From positions 5,828,001 through 5,892,000 of the forward strand of contig NZ_AP022587.1 in NCBI RefSeq assembly GCF_010731715.1: a stretch of DNA of 64,000 nt, read 5' to 3'. Source of the DNA: Mycobacterium stomatepiae. Its GTDB lineage: Bacteria; Actinomycetota; Actinomycetes; Mycobacteriales; Mycobacteriaceae. The translations under genes and the position numbers were made by a program. Below the pieces are notes generated by a model. It was not told where the DNA came from and ran no database searches. It saw nothing but the letters and a program-made list of their open reading frames with translations. Positions 38,891 to 49,108 of the stretch are shown here, one piece after another; position 1 is the stretch's first letter, and each line of letters starts with the position of its first letter.

Positions 38891-39697
38891 ATGGTGGCGA
38901 CGCTGTTCTACGTCGAAGCACTGCCCGACGCCGGTGGGCTGGCCGTCGTCGACGGCGATGAGGGGTTTCACGCCGCGACCGTGCGGCGGATCCGGTCCGG
39001 GGAGGAATTGGTGCTCGGCGACGGCCACGGCGACCTGGCCCGCTGCGTGGTCGAGCAATCCGGGCGCGACGGGCTGCGGGCCCGGGTGCTGGACCGCTGG
39101 ACCGTCGACCCGCCGTGGCCGCCGGTGACGGTGGTGCAGGCGCTGCCGAAGTCCGAGCGCTCGGAGTTGGCGATCGAATTGGCCACCGAGGCCGGGGCGG
39201 ATGCGTTCGTGGCCTGGCAGGCGGCCCGCTGCGTGGCCAGCTGGCAGGGGGCCCGCGTCGAGAAGGGGCTGCGCCGGTGGCGCGCGGTGGCCCGGTCGGC
39301 GGCCCGGCAATCGCGGCGGGCACACATCCCGCCTGTCGACGGCGTGTTGTCGACGGCGGCGCTGGTCCAGCGGGTCCGCGACGAGGTGGCCGGCGGTGCG
39401 GCGGTCGTGGTGCTGCACGAGTCGGCGGCCGAGCGGATCGCCGACGTCGCGGTCGCGCGGGCACCCTCGCTGTTCCTCGTGGTCGGCCCCGAGGGAGGCA
39501 TCACGCCTGACGAGCTGGCGGCGCTGACCGACGCGGGCGCCGGCGTGATCCGGCTGGGCCCGCAGGTGCTGCGGACTTCGACGGCCGCCGCGGTGGCCCT
39601 GGGCGCCCTGGGCGTGCTCACCGGCCGATGGGAGCAAATCGCCGAGGTCGGGGCGCCTGGACCGCTCGCGGCTGACCAGGCGGAGCCCTCGGCGTAG
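38891..39697 (+). CDS. rsmE: RsmE, 16S rRNA m3U1498 methyltransferase
   Basis: 268 residues with the SPOUT fold signature [20 protein letters not shown], ending in [20 protein letters not shown], which forms the knotted SAM site. The N-terminal PUA-like domain has [20 protein letters not shown]. It methylates U1498 in 16S rRNA. It follows dnaJ2 by 21 bp in the usual mycobacterial order. Confidence 0.95.
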   Translation: MVATLFYVEALPDAGGLAVVDGDEGFHAATVRRIRSGEELVLGDGHGDLARCVVEQSGRDGLRARVLDRWTVDPPWPPVTVVQALPKSERSELAIELATEAGADAFVAWQAARCVASWQGARVEKGLRRWRAVARSAARQSRRAHIPPVDGVLSTAALVQRVRDEVAGGAAVVVLHESAAERIADVAVARAPSLFLVVGPEGGITPDELAALTDAGAGVIRLGPQVLRTSTAAAVALGALGVLTGRWEQIAEVGAPGPLAADQAEPSA

Positions 39698-39753
39698 ACT
39701 AAGACATCCGCACAACCACCTGACGAGCCGAGAAGGCAGGCACCGGAAACCAC

Positions 39754-40812
39754 GTGACGCCACGCGAGACCAACGCTGCTGACGCAGCAGGGGCCCTGCA
39801 GGCCGACGCTCAGGTTCGCAGCAGTATCGACATTCCCCCTGATCTCGTCGTCGGTTTGCTGGGCTCGTCAGACGAGAATCTGCGCGCCCTCGAGCGCATA
39901 CTCAGCGCCGACCTGCATGTTCGCGGCAACGCCGTCACGATCTCGGGCGAACCGGCCGACGTCGCGCTCGCGGAGCGCGCGATCTCCGAGCTGATCGCGA
40001 TCGCGGCCAGCGGCCAGTCGCTGACCCCAGAGGCAGTGCGCCACAGTGTCGCGATGCTCGTCGGCAGCGGCGACGAGTCACCCGCGGAGGTGCTCACCCT
40101 CGACATCCTGGCGCGCCGGGGTAAGACGATCCGGCCCAAGACGCTCAACCAGAAGCGCTACGTGGACGCCATCGACGCCCACACCATCGTGTTCGGCATC
40201 GGGCCGGCCGGTACCGGCAAGACGTATCTGGCCATGGCCAAGGCGGTCAACGCGCTGCAGTCCAAACAAGTCACCCGCATCATCCTGACCCGGCCGGCCG
40301 TGGAAGCCGGTGAGCGCCTTGGCTTCTTGCCCGGCACGCTGAGCGAGAAGATCGACCCCTATCTGCGGCCGCTGTACGACGCGCTCTACGACATGATGGA
40401 TCCCGAGCTCATCCCCAAGCTGATGTCGGCCGGTGTGATCGAGGTGGCACCGCTGGCCTACATGCGGGGACGCAGCCTCAACTCCGCGCTCATCGTGCTC
40501 GACGAGGCGCAGAACACCACCCCCGAGCAGATGAAGATGTTCCTCACCCGGCTGGGGTTCGGCTCCAAGATGGTCGTCACCGGGGACATCACCCAGATCG
40601 ACCTGCCGGGCGGAGCGAAGTCGGGCCTGCGGGCGGCCGTCGACATCCTCGAAGACATCGACGACATTCAGGTCGCCGAGCTGACCAGCGCGGACGTGGT
40701 GCGCCACCGGCTGGTGTCGGAGATCGTCGACGCCTATGCTCGCCACGAGGACATGGACGCCGGCATGAATCGAGCCGCACGGCGAGCGTCCGGAACCCGA
40801 AACCGCCGATGA
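39754..40812 (+). CDS. phoH: PhoH-family ATPase
   Basis: 352 residues, the M. tuberculosis PhoH1 length, from a GTG. An N-terminal KH-like part (LERILSADLHVRGNAVTISG) precedes the ATPase domain with Walker A GPAGTGKTYLAMA and Walker B LIVLDEAQNTT. PhoH/YbeZ proteins act with YbeY in ribosome quality control and RNA processing, and ybeY follows 19 bp downstream, supporting that role. Confidence 0.93.
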   Translation: MTPRETNAADAAGALQADAQVRSSIDIPPDLVVGLLGSSDENLRALERILSADLHVRGNAVTISGEPADVALAERAISELIAIAASGQSLTPEAVRHSVAMLVGSGDESPAEVLTLDILARRGKTIRPKTLNQKRYVDAIDAHTIVFGIGPAGTGKTYLAMAKAVNALQSKQVTRIILTRPAVEAGERLGFLPGTLSEKIDPYLRPLYDALYDMMDPELIPKLMSAGVIEVAPLAYMRGRSLNSALIVLDEAQNTTPEQMKMFLTRLGFGSKMVVTGDITQIDLPGGAKSGLRAAVDILEDIDDIQVAELTSADVVRHRLVSEIVDAYARHEDMDAGMNRAARRASGTRNRR

Positions 40813-40831
40813 ATGATGCGGTGAGCAGCCC

Positions 40832-41365
40832 ATGACTATCGAAGTGTCCAACGAATCGGGCATCGACGTCTCCGAAGCCGAATTGGTGAGCGTCGCGCGA
40901 TTCGTCATCGCCAGAATGGACGTCAATCCGAGCGCCGAACTGTCGATGGTGCTGTTGGACACGGCGGCGATGGCCGACCTACACATGCGCTGGATGGACC
41001 TGCCCGGTCCGACCGACGTGATGAGCTTCCCGATGGACGAGCTCGAGCCCGGCGGCCGTCCGGATGCGCCGGAGCCGGGACCGTCGATGCTGGGTGACAT
41101 CGTGCTGTGCCCGGAATTCGCGGCCGACCAGGCCGCCGCGGCTGGCCACAGTCTCGGACACGAGTTGGCGCTGTTGACAATTCACGGCGTGCTACACCTG
41201 CTCGGCTACGACCACGCCGAGCATGACGAGGAGAAGGAGATGTTCGCCCTGCAGGGGCGGCTTCTCGAAGAGTGGGTAGCCGACCAGGTCGAGGCGTACC
41301 ACTACGACCGGCAGGACGAGAAAGATCGCCGGTTGCTGGACAAGTCAAGGTATTTCGACAATTGA
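40832..41365 (+). CDS. ybeY: YbeY endoribonuclease
   Basis: 177 residues with the zinc-binding [17 protein letters not shown] motif (H3xH5xH) and the conserved LNxx-like turn [15 protein letters not shown]. YbeY matures 16S rRNA 3' ends and monitors ribosome quality. It is coupled to phoH upstream, and its stop overlaps a TTG that begins the next gene. Confidence 0.95.
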   Translation: MTIEVSNESGIDVSEAELVSVARFVIARMDVNPSAELSMVLLDTAAMADLHMRWMDLPGPTDVMSFPMDELEPGGRPDAPEPGPSMLGDIVLCPEFAADQAAAAGHSLGHELALLTIHGVLHLLGYDHAEHDEEKEMFALQGRLLEEWVADQVEAYHYDRQDEKDRRLLDKSRYFDN

Positions 41366-42630
41366 ACCTTTTGAAGAGAGCACTTTGGATCACGGTGTCC
41401 GCTGCGATGGCGTTGGCGCCGTCGGTGGTGCTGGCCACCACAGCCGGTGTGGCACAAGCCTCTCCGTGCGCCGGCGAGGGGTCGAACCCCGTGTCGTGCC
41501 AGCACTGCCTGTTCTATGTGAACGCGTATCACACCGCGAACGTGTGTAACGCCCCCGCGCCGCGACCGGCCCCGGCGCCGACGAGCACCCCGGTGTATAT
41601 CCCGGAGCCGCCGCCGCTGCCCCTGCCGCCCAGTTCCACCCGCCCGGCGCCGACGCCGGTGCAAACCCCGAAGATCAATCCGCAGGCCCCGGGGGCGCCC
41701 CGAAACGTCGGGGTGATGGCACCGCCGAAGAAGCTGGATGCGCCGCCGCAGGCGGTCGCGGCGGCCAAGGCCGCACCCGCGGCGCGGCTCAATCCCGCGG
41801 ACCCGCCGAAGCCGCCCACCCCGACCGATTTCAACCAGCAGGTGCAGAACGTCATCAGCGCCCACAGCGAAAACATCGACCAGGTTAGGGCCGATAACAA
41901 GGTGCTGGTCCGCCCCCGGCACTGGGACTTCATCGACTACGACGAGTACCACCGCCCGATGCTGTACAACCCGCTCAGTCAGGCGATGACGTTCCGCTAC
42001 ACCTACGACGGCGCCTCCCAGGAGGCCTACCTTCCGGCCGGTGGTCGGATCGTGCTGGATGCCGGCACCGTGGGCCTGGTCTCGTTCACCGCGGTCGGCG
42101 ATAGCTATCTGGCGGCGGGCAGCTTCTACGGCGGGGCCTTCGTACCGCCGCCCAACTGGCAGGGTCCGCCGCCCCCGGAGTACGTCGCACCGGCACCGCC
42201 GACCCTCTATCAGAACGTCTTGGCCGACGTCCCCGCCGACAACCAGATCGTGCAGATCGGCCAGGTGGCGGTGGTAGGCCGCGACGAAAGCCAACCCGTG
42301 GGCAGTCAGGACACCTTCCTGCTTGACGACACCACCGTGGCCTGGGGCCAGGTCAACGATCCCACCAGCGGCGTGCAGATCAGGGTGAGCAAGACCCAGT
42401 CGCTGCCGGGCTTCGGGCCCACCGACAACGGCGACTTCCTGGCGGCACTGGCGGTCCGCGGAGACCAAAGCCAGCCCGCACAGCCCGCGCCGCCCGCCCA
42501 ACCCTGGTGGCCCTGGGCGATGCGGTACGGCCTGCTGGTGCTGGCAGTCGTCTTGATCGCCGGGTTGCTCAACCGGCGGGCCAAGAATGACGAGGCCAAA
42601 GAAGAGTCCGCGTCCGAGCCAAGGCATTAG
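41362..42630 (+). CDS. Exported Pro-rich protein with C-terminal membrane anchor, unknown
   Basis: 422 residues if it starts at TTG 41362, which overlaps the ybeY stop (TTGA). That start gives a clean Sec signal, [20 protein letters not shown] ending QAS-PC. The mature N-terminus has four cysteines ([25 protein letters not shown]), then a long Pro/Ala-rich linker, a beta-rich domain ([36 protein letters not shown]), and a final transmembrane helix ([15 protein letters not shown]) followed by a charged tail. A later internal ATG would lose the signal. I recall no such gene between ybeY and the CBS gene in M. tuberculosis. Function unknown. Confidence 0.75.
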   Translation: MNLLKRALWITVSAAMALAPSVVLATTAGVAQASPCAGEGSNPVSCQHCLFYVNAYHTANVCNAPAPRPAPAPTSTPVYIPEPPPLPLPPSSTRPAPTPVQTPKINPQAPGAPRNVGVMAPPKKLDAPPQAVAAAKAAPAARLNPADPPKPPTPTDFNQQVQNVISAHSENIDQVRADNKVLVRPRHWDFIDYDEYHRPMLYNPLSQAMTFRYTYDGASQEAYLPAGGRIVLDAGTVGLVSFTAVGDSYLAAGSFYGGAFVPPPNWQGPPPPEYVAPAPPTLYQNVLADVPADNQIVQIGQVAVVGRDESQPVGSQDTFLLDDTTVAWGQVNDPTSGVQIRVSKTQSLPGFGPTDNGDFLAALAVRGDQSQPAQPAPPAQPWWPWAMRYGLLVLAVVLIAGLLNRRAKNDEAKEESASEPRH

Positions 42631-42635
42631 CGCCG

Positions 42636-43940
42636 TTGACGGGGATACCTCAGCTGCTCGGCGCGTTGGCACTGATCATTCTGGGTGGGGTCTTCGCGGC
42701 GATCGACGGTGCCATCAGCACGGTGTCGCTGGCTCGGGTCGCCGAGCTGGTGCGCGACGAGCGCCCCGGGGCGCGGTCCCTGTCGAAGGTGATGGCCGAT
42801 CGCCCGCGCTACATCAACCTGGTGGTGCTGTTGCGCATCGTGTGCGAGGTCACCGCGACCGTGCTGCTGGTCGTCTTTTTCTACGACAACTTCGGCCTGA
42901 ACTGGGCGGTGTTCGGCGCCGCGACCATCATGGTGCTGACCAGCTTCATCGTCATCGGCGTGGGTCCGCGGACGCTCGGCCGTCAGCACGCCTATCAGAT
43001 CTCGCTGGTGCTGGCGATCCCGCTGCAGGTGGTTTCGTCGCTGCTGATGCCGGTCAGCCGGCTGCTGGTGGTCATCGGTAACGCGCTCACCCCGGGCCGC
43101 GGCCTGCGAAATGGGCCGTTCGCGTCCGAGATCGAGTTGCGCGAAGTCGTCGACCTGGCCCAGCAGCGTGGCGTCGTCGCCGCCGACGAGCGCCGGATGA
43201 TCGAGTCGGTGTTCGAACTCGGTGACACCCCGGCGCGTGAGGTGATGGTGCCGCGCACCGAAATGATCTGGATCGAGAGTGACAAATTCGCCAGCCAAGC
43301 GACCGTCTTGGCCGTGCGCAGTGGGCATTCCCGCATCCCGGTGATCGGCGAGAACGTCGACGACATCGTCGGGGTGGTCTACCTGAAAGACCTTGTCGAG
43401 CAGACGTTTTTGGCCGCTGACGGCGGCCGGGACATCAAGGTCGCCCAGGTGATGCGCCCGGCGGTGTTCGTGCCGGACTCCAAGCCCCTGGATGCGCTGC
43501 TGCGCGAAATGCAGCGCGACCGCAATCACATGGCGCTGCTCGTCGACGAGTACGGGGCGATCGCCGGTCTGGTCAGCATCGAAGACGTGCTGGAGGAGAT
43601 CGTCGGCGAGATCGCCGACGAGTACGACGAGGCAGAGGTCGCTCCGATAGAAGACCTGGGGGACAAGCACTTTCGGGTGTCGTCGCGGTTGCCGATCGAA
43701 GACGTCGGCGAACTCTACGACGTCGAGTTCGACGACGATCTCGACGTAGATACGGTCGGCGGCCTGATGGCACTGGAATTGGGCCGCGTTCCGCTGCCCG
43801 GCGCCGAAGTGGTTTCGCACGGCCTGCGGTTGCGCGCCGAGGGCGGCCCCGACCATCGCGGGCGGTTGCGGATCGGCACCGTGCTGCTGAGCCCGGCCGA
43901 ATCGCAGGAACACGAGCTCGAGGGCACGCGCCATGGCTGA
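42636..43940 (+). CDS. CorC/HlyC-type membrane protein with CBS domains (Rv2366c-like)
   Basis: 434 residues from a TTG at 42636. The N-terminal DUF21/CNNM-like part has about three hydrophobic helices ([34 protein letters not shown]). Then come [20 protein letters not shown], two CBS domains ([34 protein letters not shown]), and a C-terminal CorC/HlyC domain (LIDE-type [20 protein letters not shown]). Relatives are linked to magnesium or cobalt efflux and adenosine-nucleotide sensing. It nearly matches the M. tuberculosis Rv2366c length of 435. Confidence 0.92.
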   Translation: MTGIPQLLGALALIILGGVFAAIDGAISTVSLARVAELVRDERPGARSLSKVMADRPRYINLVVLLRIVCEVTATVLLVVFFYDNFGLNWAVFGAATIMVLTSFIVIGVGPRTLGRQHAYQISLVLAIPLQVVSSLLMPVSRLLVVIGNALTPGRGLRNGPFASEIELREVVDLAQQRGVVAADERRMIESVFELGDTPAREVMVPRTEMIWIESDKFASQATVLAVRSGHSRIPVIGENVDDIVGVVYLKDLVEQTFLAADGGRDIKVAQVMRPAVFVPDSKPLDALLREMQRDRNHMALLVDEYGAIAGLVSIEDVLEEIVGEIADEYDEAEVAPIEDLGDKHFRVSSRLPIEDVGELYDVEFDDDLDVDTVGGLMALELGRVPLPGAEVVSHGLRLRAEGGPDHRGRLRIGTVLLSPAESQEHELEGTRHG

Positions 43941-43980
43941 GCAAGTCGACTCGGCCGGCCGCACCGGGATTCCGATATGA
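43933..43980 (+). other. 15-codon frame bridging the CBS gene and era
   Basis: ATG GCT GAG starts inside the end of the CBS gene and stops at TGA 43978-43980, which overlaps the era ATG as ATGA. In M. tuberculosis a small gene (Rv2365c, about 113 residues) lies at this spot. This could be its 5' stub after deletion, or a short leader that couples translation of the CBS gene to era. It may also be chance. Confidence 0.3.
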
Positions 43981-44885
43981 GTGAATTCCGTTCAGGTTTC
44001 GTCTGTTTGGTGGGCCGGCCGAACACCGGCAAGTCGACGCTGACGAACGCGCTGGTCGGCGCCAAGGTCGCGATTACCTCCAAGCGCCCGCAGACCACCC
44101 GCCACACCATCCGGGGCATCGTGCACCGGGAGAACTTTCAGATCATCCTGGTCGACACTCCGGGTCTGCACCGGCCGCGCACCCTGCTGGGCAAACGCCT
44201 CAACGACCTGGTCCGGGACACCTATACCGAGGTCGACGTGATCGGGTTGTGCATCCCGGCCGACGAGGCGATCGGTCCCGGAGACCGCTGGATCCTCGAC
44301 CAGATTCGTTCGGTCGCAACGAAAACGGCCCTCGTGGTGATCGTCACCAAGATCGACAAGGTGCCCAAGGACCGGGTGGCCGCGCAGCTGGTCGCGGTCA
44401 GTGAACTCATAGAACACTCGGCCGGCTCGGCCGAAATCGTCCCGGTGTCGGCGGTGGCCGGCACCCAGGTCGACGTCCTGATCGACGTGCTGGCAGCGGC
44501 GTTGCCTCCGGGGCCGGCGTATTACCCCGACGGCGAGCTGACCGACGAGCCCGAAGAGATCCTGATGGCCGAGCTGATTCGCGAGGCCGCGCTGGAGGGC
44601 GTTCGCGACGAGCTTCCGCACTCGCTGGCGGTGGTGATCGACGAGGTCAACCCGCGCGAGGACCGCGACGACCTGATCGACGTGCACGCGCTGCTCTACG
44701 TCGAGCGGGACAGTCAGAAGGGCATCATCATCGGCAAGGGGGGCGCCCGGCTGCGTGAAGTCGGGACGGCAGCGCGCGGCCAGATCGAAAAGCTGCTGGG
44801 CACCAAGGTCTATCTCGACCTGCGCGTCAAGGTCGCCAAGAACTGGCAGAGTGACCCCAAACAGCTTGGGCGGCTTGGCTTTTAG
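43977..44885 (+). CDS. era: Era GTPase
   Basis: 302 residues. G1 GRPNTGKSTL, G3 DTPGLH, G4 VTKIDK, and a C-terminal KH domain containing ERDSQKGIIIGKGGARLREV. Era binds the 3' end of 16S rRNA and acts in 30S maturation. Several ribosome-maturation genes (rsmE, phoH, ybeY, era) sit together here. In front of it is a 4-nt overlap with a 15-codon frame. Confidence 0.96.
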   Translation: MSEFRSGFVCLVGRPNTGKSTLTNALVGAKVAITSKRPQTTRHTIRGIVHRENFQIILVDTPGLHRPRTLLGKRLNDLVRDTYTEVDVIGLCIPADEAIGPGDRWILDQIRSVATKTALVVIVTKIDKVPKDRVAAQLVAVSELIEHSAGSAEIVPVSAVAGTQVDVLIDVLAAALPPGPAYYPDGELTDEPEEILMAELIREAALEGVRDELPHSLAVVIDEVNPREDRDDLIDVHALLYVERDSQKGIIIGKGGARLREVGTAARGQIEKLLGTKVYLDLRVKVAKNWQSDPKQLGRLGF

Positions 44886-44929
44886 TCGACTCCTTCGCGG
44901 CATCGAGTTTTCGGCCGACGCCAACGCTT

Positions 44930-46405
44930 CTAGTCGTGCGGACGGAAGTGTTCGTGCTCCCACCACACCTTCGGCTGCTTGGCGGCCCAGCCGCAGACGG
45001 CCTCCAGTTCGGCGGCCAGCGAGATCAGCATTCCCTCGCTGTTGGCCGGGCCCATCAACTGCACACCGATCGGCAAGCCCTCCGAGGTGAAGCCCGCCGG
45101 CACGTTGATCGACGGCCAACCCAGCACATTCCACGGCCAGGTCGCCGGGCACGCCTTGATCATGGCGCGGTCGGTGCCGAAACCGCTCAGCCGGTCGAAG
45201 GAGCGGGCCAGCGGGGGTGGCTGGGCGGTCGTCGGGGCTACCACCACGTCGACGATGTCGAAGATCGAGCCGACCCGGCGCTGCAGCGCGGCTTCGTGTA
45301 CTCGCGCGTTGCGCAGGATCGCTTGCCCCAGCACATGACCCATCCGCAGGTTGGACAGGGTACGGCGATCCAGGACCACGCCGTCGCCCAGCCGCTCCTC
45401 CCATTCCCGCAGTCCCGCAGTCGATCTGGCCAGGAAGTCCCACGCCAGCCGCACGCCGTAGTCCGGGTTGCCGGTGACGATCGTATGACCGAGCAATTGG
45501 AGCTGCTTACCCACGGCTCGAGTGGCGGCCAGGATCTCGGGATGCAGCTTGGCGCGAAAGAACGTGTACGCGAACCGGGTTGACAGTGCGATGTTCAACG
45601 GGCCGGGAGCGATGCTGACATAGTCGGACGCCCGCAGCGGCGGCGGCTGGTGCCGATCGCCCTCGACATTGCCCGACGCGGCGTCGAGCACCAGGGCCGC
45701 GTCGGCCACCGTGCGGGCCAGCACGCCGTTGACCGTGATTCCGTTGAACGACTCCGGCAGCGGCCACGTCGAGATGCGGCCGCGCTGCGGCTTGATCCCG
45801 ACCAGGTGCGTCCACGCCGCGGGGATGCGGATGCTGCCGGCGCCGTCGGAGCCGATCGCGGCGGTGACCAGACCCGCGGCTACCGCGGCCGCGCTGCCGC
45901 CCGACGACCCGCCGGGAGTGTGTCGCCGTGACCACGGATTGCGGGTGTGGCCGAACCCGGGCCCGCTGGTGAACGGCCACTGACCCAGCTCGCAGGTATT
46001 GGTCTTGCCGACGATCACCGCCCCGGCGGCCCGCAGCCGCCGGACCACCTCCGAATCCTGGGAGGCGGGCCGGACGTAGCCGTCGGTGCCGAAGGCGGTG
46101 GGCACCCCAGCAACATCGACGTCGTCTTTCACGGCGATCGGGACACCCAGCAACGGCGCTGTGTCGCCGGCGGCCCGTCGCCGATCGGCCTCGGCCGCGT
46201 CGGCCAGCGCCGACTCGGTCAGGACCACTCGGAATGCGTTCAGCGTGGACTGGCTGACATCGATCGCGTGCAGCGAACGCCGCACCAACGTGTCGGAGGT
46301 CACCGAGCGGCTGTTCAGTTGATAGAGCAGGTCAGTGAGTGTGGGCAGGCGCGTGCCACGGGGCCCGGAAACAGACCCGGAAGCGGACTCAGAAGCGCCA
46401 ATCAC
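44930..46405 (-). CDS. amiA2: Amidase AmiA2 (amidase-signature family)
   Basis: 491 residues from a GTG at 46405 (VIGASES), which fits the M. tuberculosis AmiA2 N-terminus; a much longer frame to 46537 overlaps recO and lacks conserved sequence. Amidase signature: PIAVKDDVDVAGVPTAFGT (catalytic Lys), then TPGGSSGGSAAAVAAGL and IGSDGAGSIRIPA (cis-Ser and nucleophile Ser). It hydrolyses carboxamides; the natural substrate is unknown. It is transcribed opposite to era and recO. Confidence 0.93.
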   Translation of the reverse strand: MIGASESASGSVSGPRGTRLPTLTDLLYQLNSRSVTSDTLVRRSLHAIDVSQSTLNAFRVVLTESALADAAEADRRRAAGDTAPLLGVPIAVKDDVDVAGVPTAFGTDGYVRPASQDSEVVRRLRAAGAVIVGKTNTCELGQWPFTSGPGFGHTRNPWSRRHTPGGSSGGSAAAVAAGLVTAAIGSDGAGSIRIPAAWTHLVGIKPQRGRISTWPLPESFNGITVNGVLARTVADAALVLDAASGNVEGDRHQPPPLRASDYVSIAPGPLNIALSTRFAYTFFRAKLHPEILAATRAVGKQLQLLGHTIVTGNPDYGVRLAWDFLARSTAGLREWEERLGDGVVLDRRTLSNLRMGHVLGQAILRNARVHEAALQRRVGSIFDIVDVVVAPTTAQPPPLARSFDRLSGFGTDRAMIKACPATWPWNVLGWPSINVPAGFTSEGLPIGVQLMGPANSEGMLISLAAELEAVCGWAAKQPKVWWEHEHFRPHD

Positions 46406-46466
46406 GGGGTACGAGACTATCGGCGCGGATCCCCGAGATGTCGCGGCGGGGTGCAAAACTATTGAG

Positions 46467-47264
46467 ATGCGGCTATATCGAGACCGAGCGGTAGTGCTGC
46501 GCCAGCACAAGCTCGGCGAAGCCGACCGGATCGTCACCCTGCTGACGCATGATCACGGGCTGGTTCGTGCGGTGGCCAAAGGCGTGCGCCGCACCCGCAG
46601 CAAATTCGGAGCGCGACTGGAGCCGTTCGCGCACATCGATGTGCAGCTGCATCCCGGCCGGAATCTCGACATCGTCACCCAGGTCGTCTCGATCGACGCG
46701 TTCGCCAGCGACATCGTCAGCGACTACGGCCGGTACACCTGCGGGTGCGCGATGCTGGAAACCGCCGAGCGCCTGGCCGGTGAGGAGCGTGCACCTGCCC
46801 CGGCGCTGCAACGGCTCACGGTCGGCGCGCTGCGGGCGGTGGCCGACGGGCGCCGCCCTCGTGACCTGCTCCTGGACGCCTACCTGCTGCGGGCCATGGG
46901 CATCGCCGGCTGGGCGCCGGCGCTGACCGAGTGTGCCCGCTGCGCCACGCCCGGCCCGCATCGGGCCTTTCACATCGCCGCCGGGGGCAGCGTATGCCCG
47001 CACTGCCGCCCCGCGGGCTCGACCACGCCGCCGCTGGGCGTGCTGGAACTGATGTCCGCGCTGCACGATGGCGATTGGGAGGCCGCCGAGGCGACGCCGC
47101 AATCCCACCGCAGCCATGTCAGCGGGTTGGTGGCCGCCCACCTGCAGTGGCATCTGGAACGCCAGCTCAAGACGTTGCCGCTGGTGGAGCGCAATTATCG
47201 GGTGGACCGAACCATCGCCGATCAGCGCCCCGCGCTGATCGGGCAGGATGAGGCCTGTGGCTAA
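46467..47264 (+). CDS. recO: RecO recombination mediator
   Basis: 265 residues from ATG 46467 ([20 protein letters not shown]), equal to the M. tuberculosis length; the upstream extension to 46335 is not conserved. An OB-fold N-terminus leads to a helical domain and a four-cysteine zinc site ([18 protein letters not shown]). RecO loads RecA onto SSB-coated DNA with RecR. It overlaps the uppS start. Confidence 0.95.
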   Translation: MRLYRDRAVVLRQHKLGEADRIVTLLTHDHGLVRAVAKGVRRTRSKFGARLEPFAHIDVQLHPGRNLDIVTQVVSIDAFASDIVSDYGRYTCGCAMLETAERLAGEERAPAPALQRLTVGALRAVADGRRPRDLLLDAYLLRAMGIAGWAPALTECARCATPGPHRAFHIAAGGSVCPHCRPAGSTTPPLGVLELMSALHDGDWEAAEATPQSHRSHVSGLVAAHLQWHLERQLKTLPLVERNYRVDRTIADQRPALIGQDEACG

Positions 47265-48150
47265 GCACCACGAGCGCAAACTGAGGTCTACCGACTTCCC
47301 GCAACTGCCCGCCGCGCCCGAGGACTATCCGACCTTTCCCGACCGGTCGACGTGGCCGGTGGCGTTCCCCGAGTTGCCGCCCTCTCCGGACGGCGGCCCG
47401 AGCCGGCCACCGCAGCACATTTCGAAGGCGGTCGCGCCGCGGATCCCGGCGGACCGGTTGCCCAACCACGTGGCCATCGTGATGGACGGCAACGGCCGCT
47501 GGGCCACTCAGCAGGGGCTGACCCGTACCGACGGCCACAAGGCGGGGGAGGCGGTCGTCATCGACGTCGTCTGCGGGGCAATCGAAATCGGGATCAAATG
47601 GATCAGCCTCTACGCGTTTTCCACCGAGAACTGGAAGCGTTCCCCCGAGGAGGTCCGCTTCCTGATGGGCTTCAACCGTGACGTGGTGCGCATGCGCCGG
47701 GTGAACCTCAAGACGATCGGGGTCAAGATCCGGTGGGTGGGATCGCGGCCACGCCTGTGGCGCAGCGTGATCAACGAATTGGCCGTCGCCGAGGAGATGA
47801 CCAAGGGCAACGACGTCATCACCGTCAACTATTGCGTCAACTATGGCGGCCGCGCCGAAATCGCGGAATCCGCAAGGGAGATCGCACGCCTGGCGGCCGC
47901 CGGCCGGCTGAACCCCGAGCGCATCACCGAGGCGACGGTGGCACATCACCTGCAGCGGCCCGACATCCCCGACGTGGATCTCTTTCTGCGGACCTCGGGG
48001 GAGCAGCGCTCCAGCAATTTCATGCTGTGGCAGGCCGCCTACGCCGAGTACATCTTTCAGGACAAGTTGTGGCCCGATTACGATCGCCGCGATCTATGGG
48101 CGGCCTGTGAAGAATATGCGGACCGCAACCGACGGTTTGGGAGTGCCTAA
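47257..48150 (+). CDS. uppS: Long-chain (decaprenyl) cis-prenyl diphosphate synthase
   Basis: 297 residues from GTG 47257; an ATG at 47248 is possible, but the GTG fits the family N-terminus ([17 protein letters not shown]). The cis-prenyltransferase core has [18 protein letters not shown] (catalytic Asp), [15 protein letters not shown], and [19 protein letters not shown]. It makes decaprenyl diphosphate, the lipid carrier for mycobacterial cell-wall arabinan and peptidoglycan. It lies between recO and an Rv2360c-like gene with overlapping ends. Confidence 0.94.
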   Translation: MAKHHERKLRSTDFPQLPAAPEDYPTFPDRSTWPVAFPELPPSPDGGPSRPPQHISKAVAPRIPADRLPNHVAIVMDGNGRWATQQGLTRTDGHKAGEAVVIDVVCGAIEIGIKWISLYAFSTENWKRSPEEVRFLMGFNRDVVRMRRVNLKTIGVKIRWVGSRPRLWRSVINELAVAEEMTKGNDVITVNYCVNYGGRAEIAESAREIARLAAAGRLNPERITEATVAHHLQRPDIPDVDLFLRTSGEQRSSNFMLWQAAYAEYIFQDKLWPDYDRRDLWAACEEYADRNRRFGSA

Positions 48151-48578
48151 TGCCATCTCTGCAGGAGCGCCTGGCTTCGATCCTCCGCGACGTGCTGACG
48201 GTCGAGGAGGAAGCCGACGGCGGGCTCACCGTGCACCACGACGGCACCTTCGCGTCGTTGCGGGTGGTCAACATCGCCGAGGGACTGGACCTGGTGTCGC
48301 TCACCCAGGTCGTCGCCTGGGACCTGCCGCTGACCAAGAAGCTCGGCGATCAGGTGGCCAAACAGGCGCACGACAGCAACTTCGGCAATGTGACGGTGGT
48401 CGAGAAGGTCAGCGAGAAGGCCGCGCAGCGCAACTCCGGCAAGGGCGCGGCCAAAACCGCGGACGTGATGCTGCGCTACAACTTTCCCGGCGCCGGCCTG
48501 GCCGACGACGCCCTGCGCACGCTGGTGCTGCTGGTGCTCGATAGCGGCTCGCAGATCCGCCGGGTGCTGACGGCCTGA
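48150..48578 (+). CDS. Conserved hypothetical protein, Rv2360c-like
   Basis: 142 residues sharing one base with the uppS stop. The start LQERLASILRDVLTVEEEAD, and the segments GTFASLRVVNIAEGLDLVSL and LVLLVLDSGSQIRRVL, suggest a small alpha/beta fold like the CesT/YbjN chaperone-like group. The gene keeps the recO-uppS-Rv2360c order of M. tuberculosis. Function unknown. Confidence 0.85.
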   Translation: MPSLQERLASILRDVLTVEEEADGGLTVHHDGTFASLRVVNIAEGLDLVSLTQVVAWDLPLTKKLGDQVAKQAHDSNFGNVTVVEKVSEKAAQRNSGKGAAKTADVMLRYNFPGAGLADDALRTLVLLVLDSGSQIRRVLTA

Positions 48579-48589
48579 TTTCTCGCCAA

Positions 48590-48642
48590 GTGCCCCGCCA
48601 GCCGGGCTTTGGGCACCGAGTGCCCCGCCAGCCGGGCACTCG
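48590..48642. terminator. Duplicated hairpin between convergent genes
   Basis: An 18-bp unit (GTGCCCCGCCAGCCGGGC) occurs at 48590-48607 and again at 48620-48637. The second copy sits inside a perfect stem, GAGTGCCC-N8-GGGCACTC (48619-48642). It lies between the Rv2360c-like gene and zur, which converge, so it can serve as a two-way terminator. Confidence 0.65.
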
Positions 48643-48660
48643 CCGGTGTCACGGGATCAG

Positions 48661-49050
48661 CTAGCGACAGTCCGAGCAGGTCCCGAAGATCTCGATGGTG
48701 TGGCTGACCTCGGAGTAACCATGCTGGGCGGCCACCTGCGAGGCCCACTCCTCGACCTCGTGGTCGCCCACCTCGATCGTGGACCCGCACTGGCGGCACA
48801 CCAAATGGTGGTGATGGTGCTCCGAGCAGCGCCGGTAGACCGACTCGCCGGTGTCGGTACGCAGCGTGTCGACCATCCCGGCCGACGCCATCGACTGCAG
48901 CGTCCGATAGACCGTGGTCAGCCCGATGTTTTCACCGCGGCGTCGCAGCTCGTCGTGTAGCTCCTGGGCCGAGCGGAATTCGTCCAGGGTCTCCAGCAGC
49001 GTGGAGATCGCCGCGCGCTGACGGGTGGAGCGAACGCTGGCTCCGGTCAT
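48661..49050 (-). CDS. zur: Zur (FurB), zinc uptake regulator
   Basis: 129 residues from ATG 49050 (MTGASVRSTRQRAAIS), matching the M. tuberculosis protein length; a frame to 49131 overlaps smtB. Fur-family winged helix (AQELHDELRRRGENIGLTTV, YRTLQSMASAGMVD), metal ligands in CSEHHHHHLVCRQCG, and the closing CSDCR structural-zinc pair. Zinc-loaded Zur represses zinc-uptake and ESX-3 genes. It lies 58 bp downstream of smtB in the known smtB-zur operon. Confidence 0.95.
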   Translation of the reverse strand: MTGASVRSTRQRAAISTLLETLDEFRSAQELHDELRRRGENIGLTTVYRTLQSMASAGMVDTLRTDTGESVYRRCSEHHHHHLVCRQCGSTIEVGDHEVEEWASQVAAQHGYSEVSHTIEIFGTCSDCR

Positions 49051-49108
49051 GGGCGCCACTCTCCCCGGCACGCGGGAGGTGCCCCCACTGCATCGTCGCT
49101 GTTGCGCG

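Noticed and set aside
37721..39763. A 680-codon open frame on the minus strand across dnaJ2 and rsmE
   Set aside because: It mirrors real genes with strong motifs on the other strand; its own translation is low-complexity Arg/His/Gly with no family signal, as expected for high-GC antisense frames.
43992..45443. A 483-codon minus-strand frame across era and into amiA2
   Set aside because: Antisense to era, and in a different frame from amiA2; repetitive Arg/Gly/Asp composition only.
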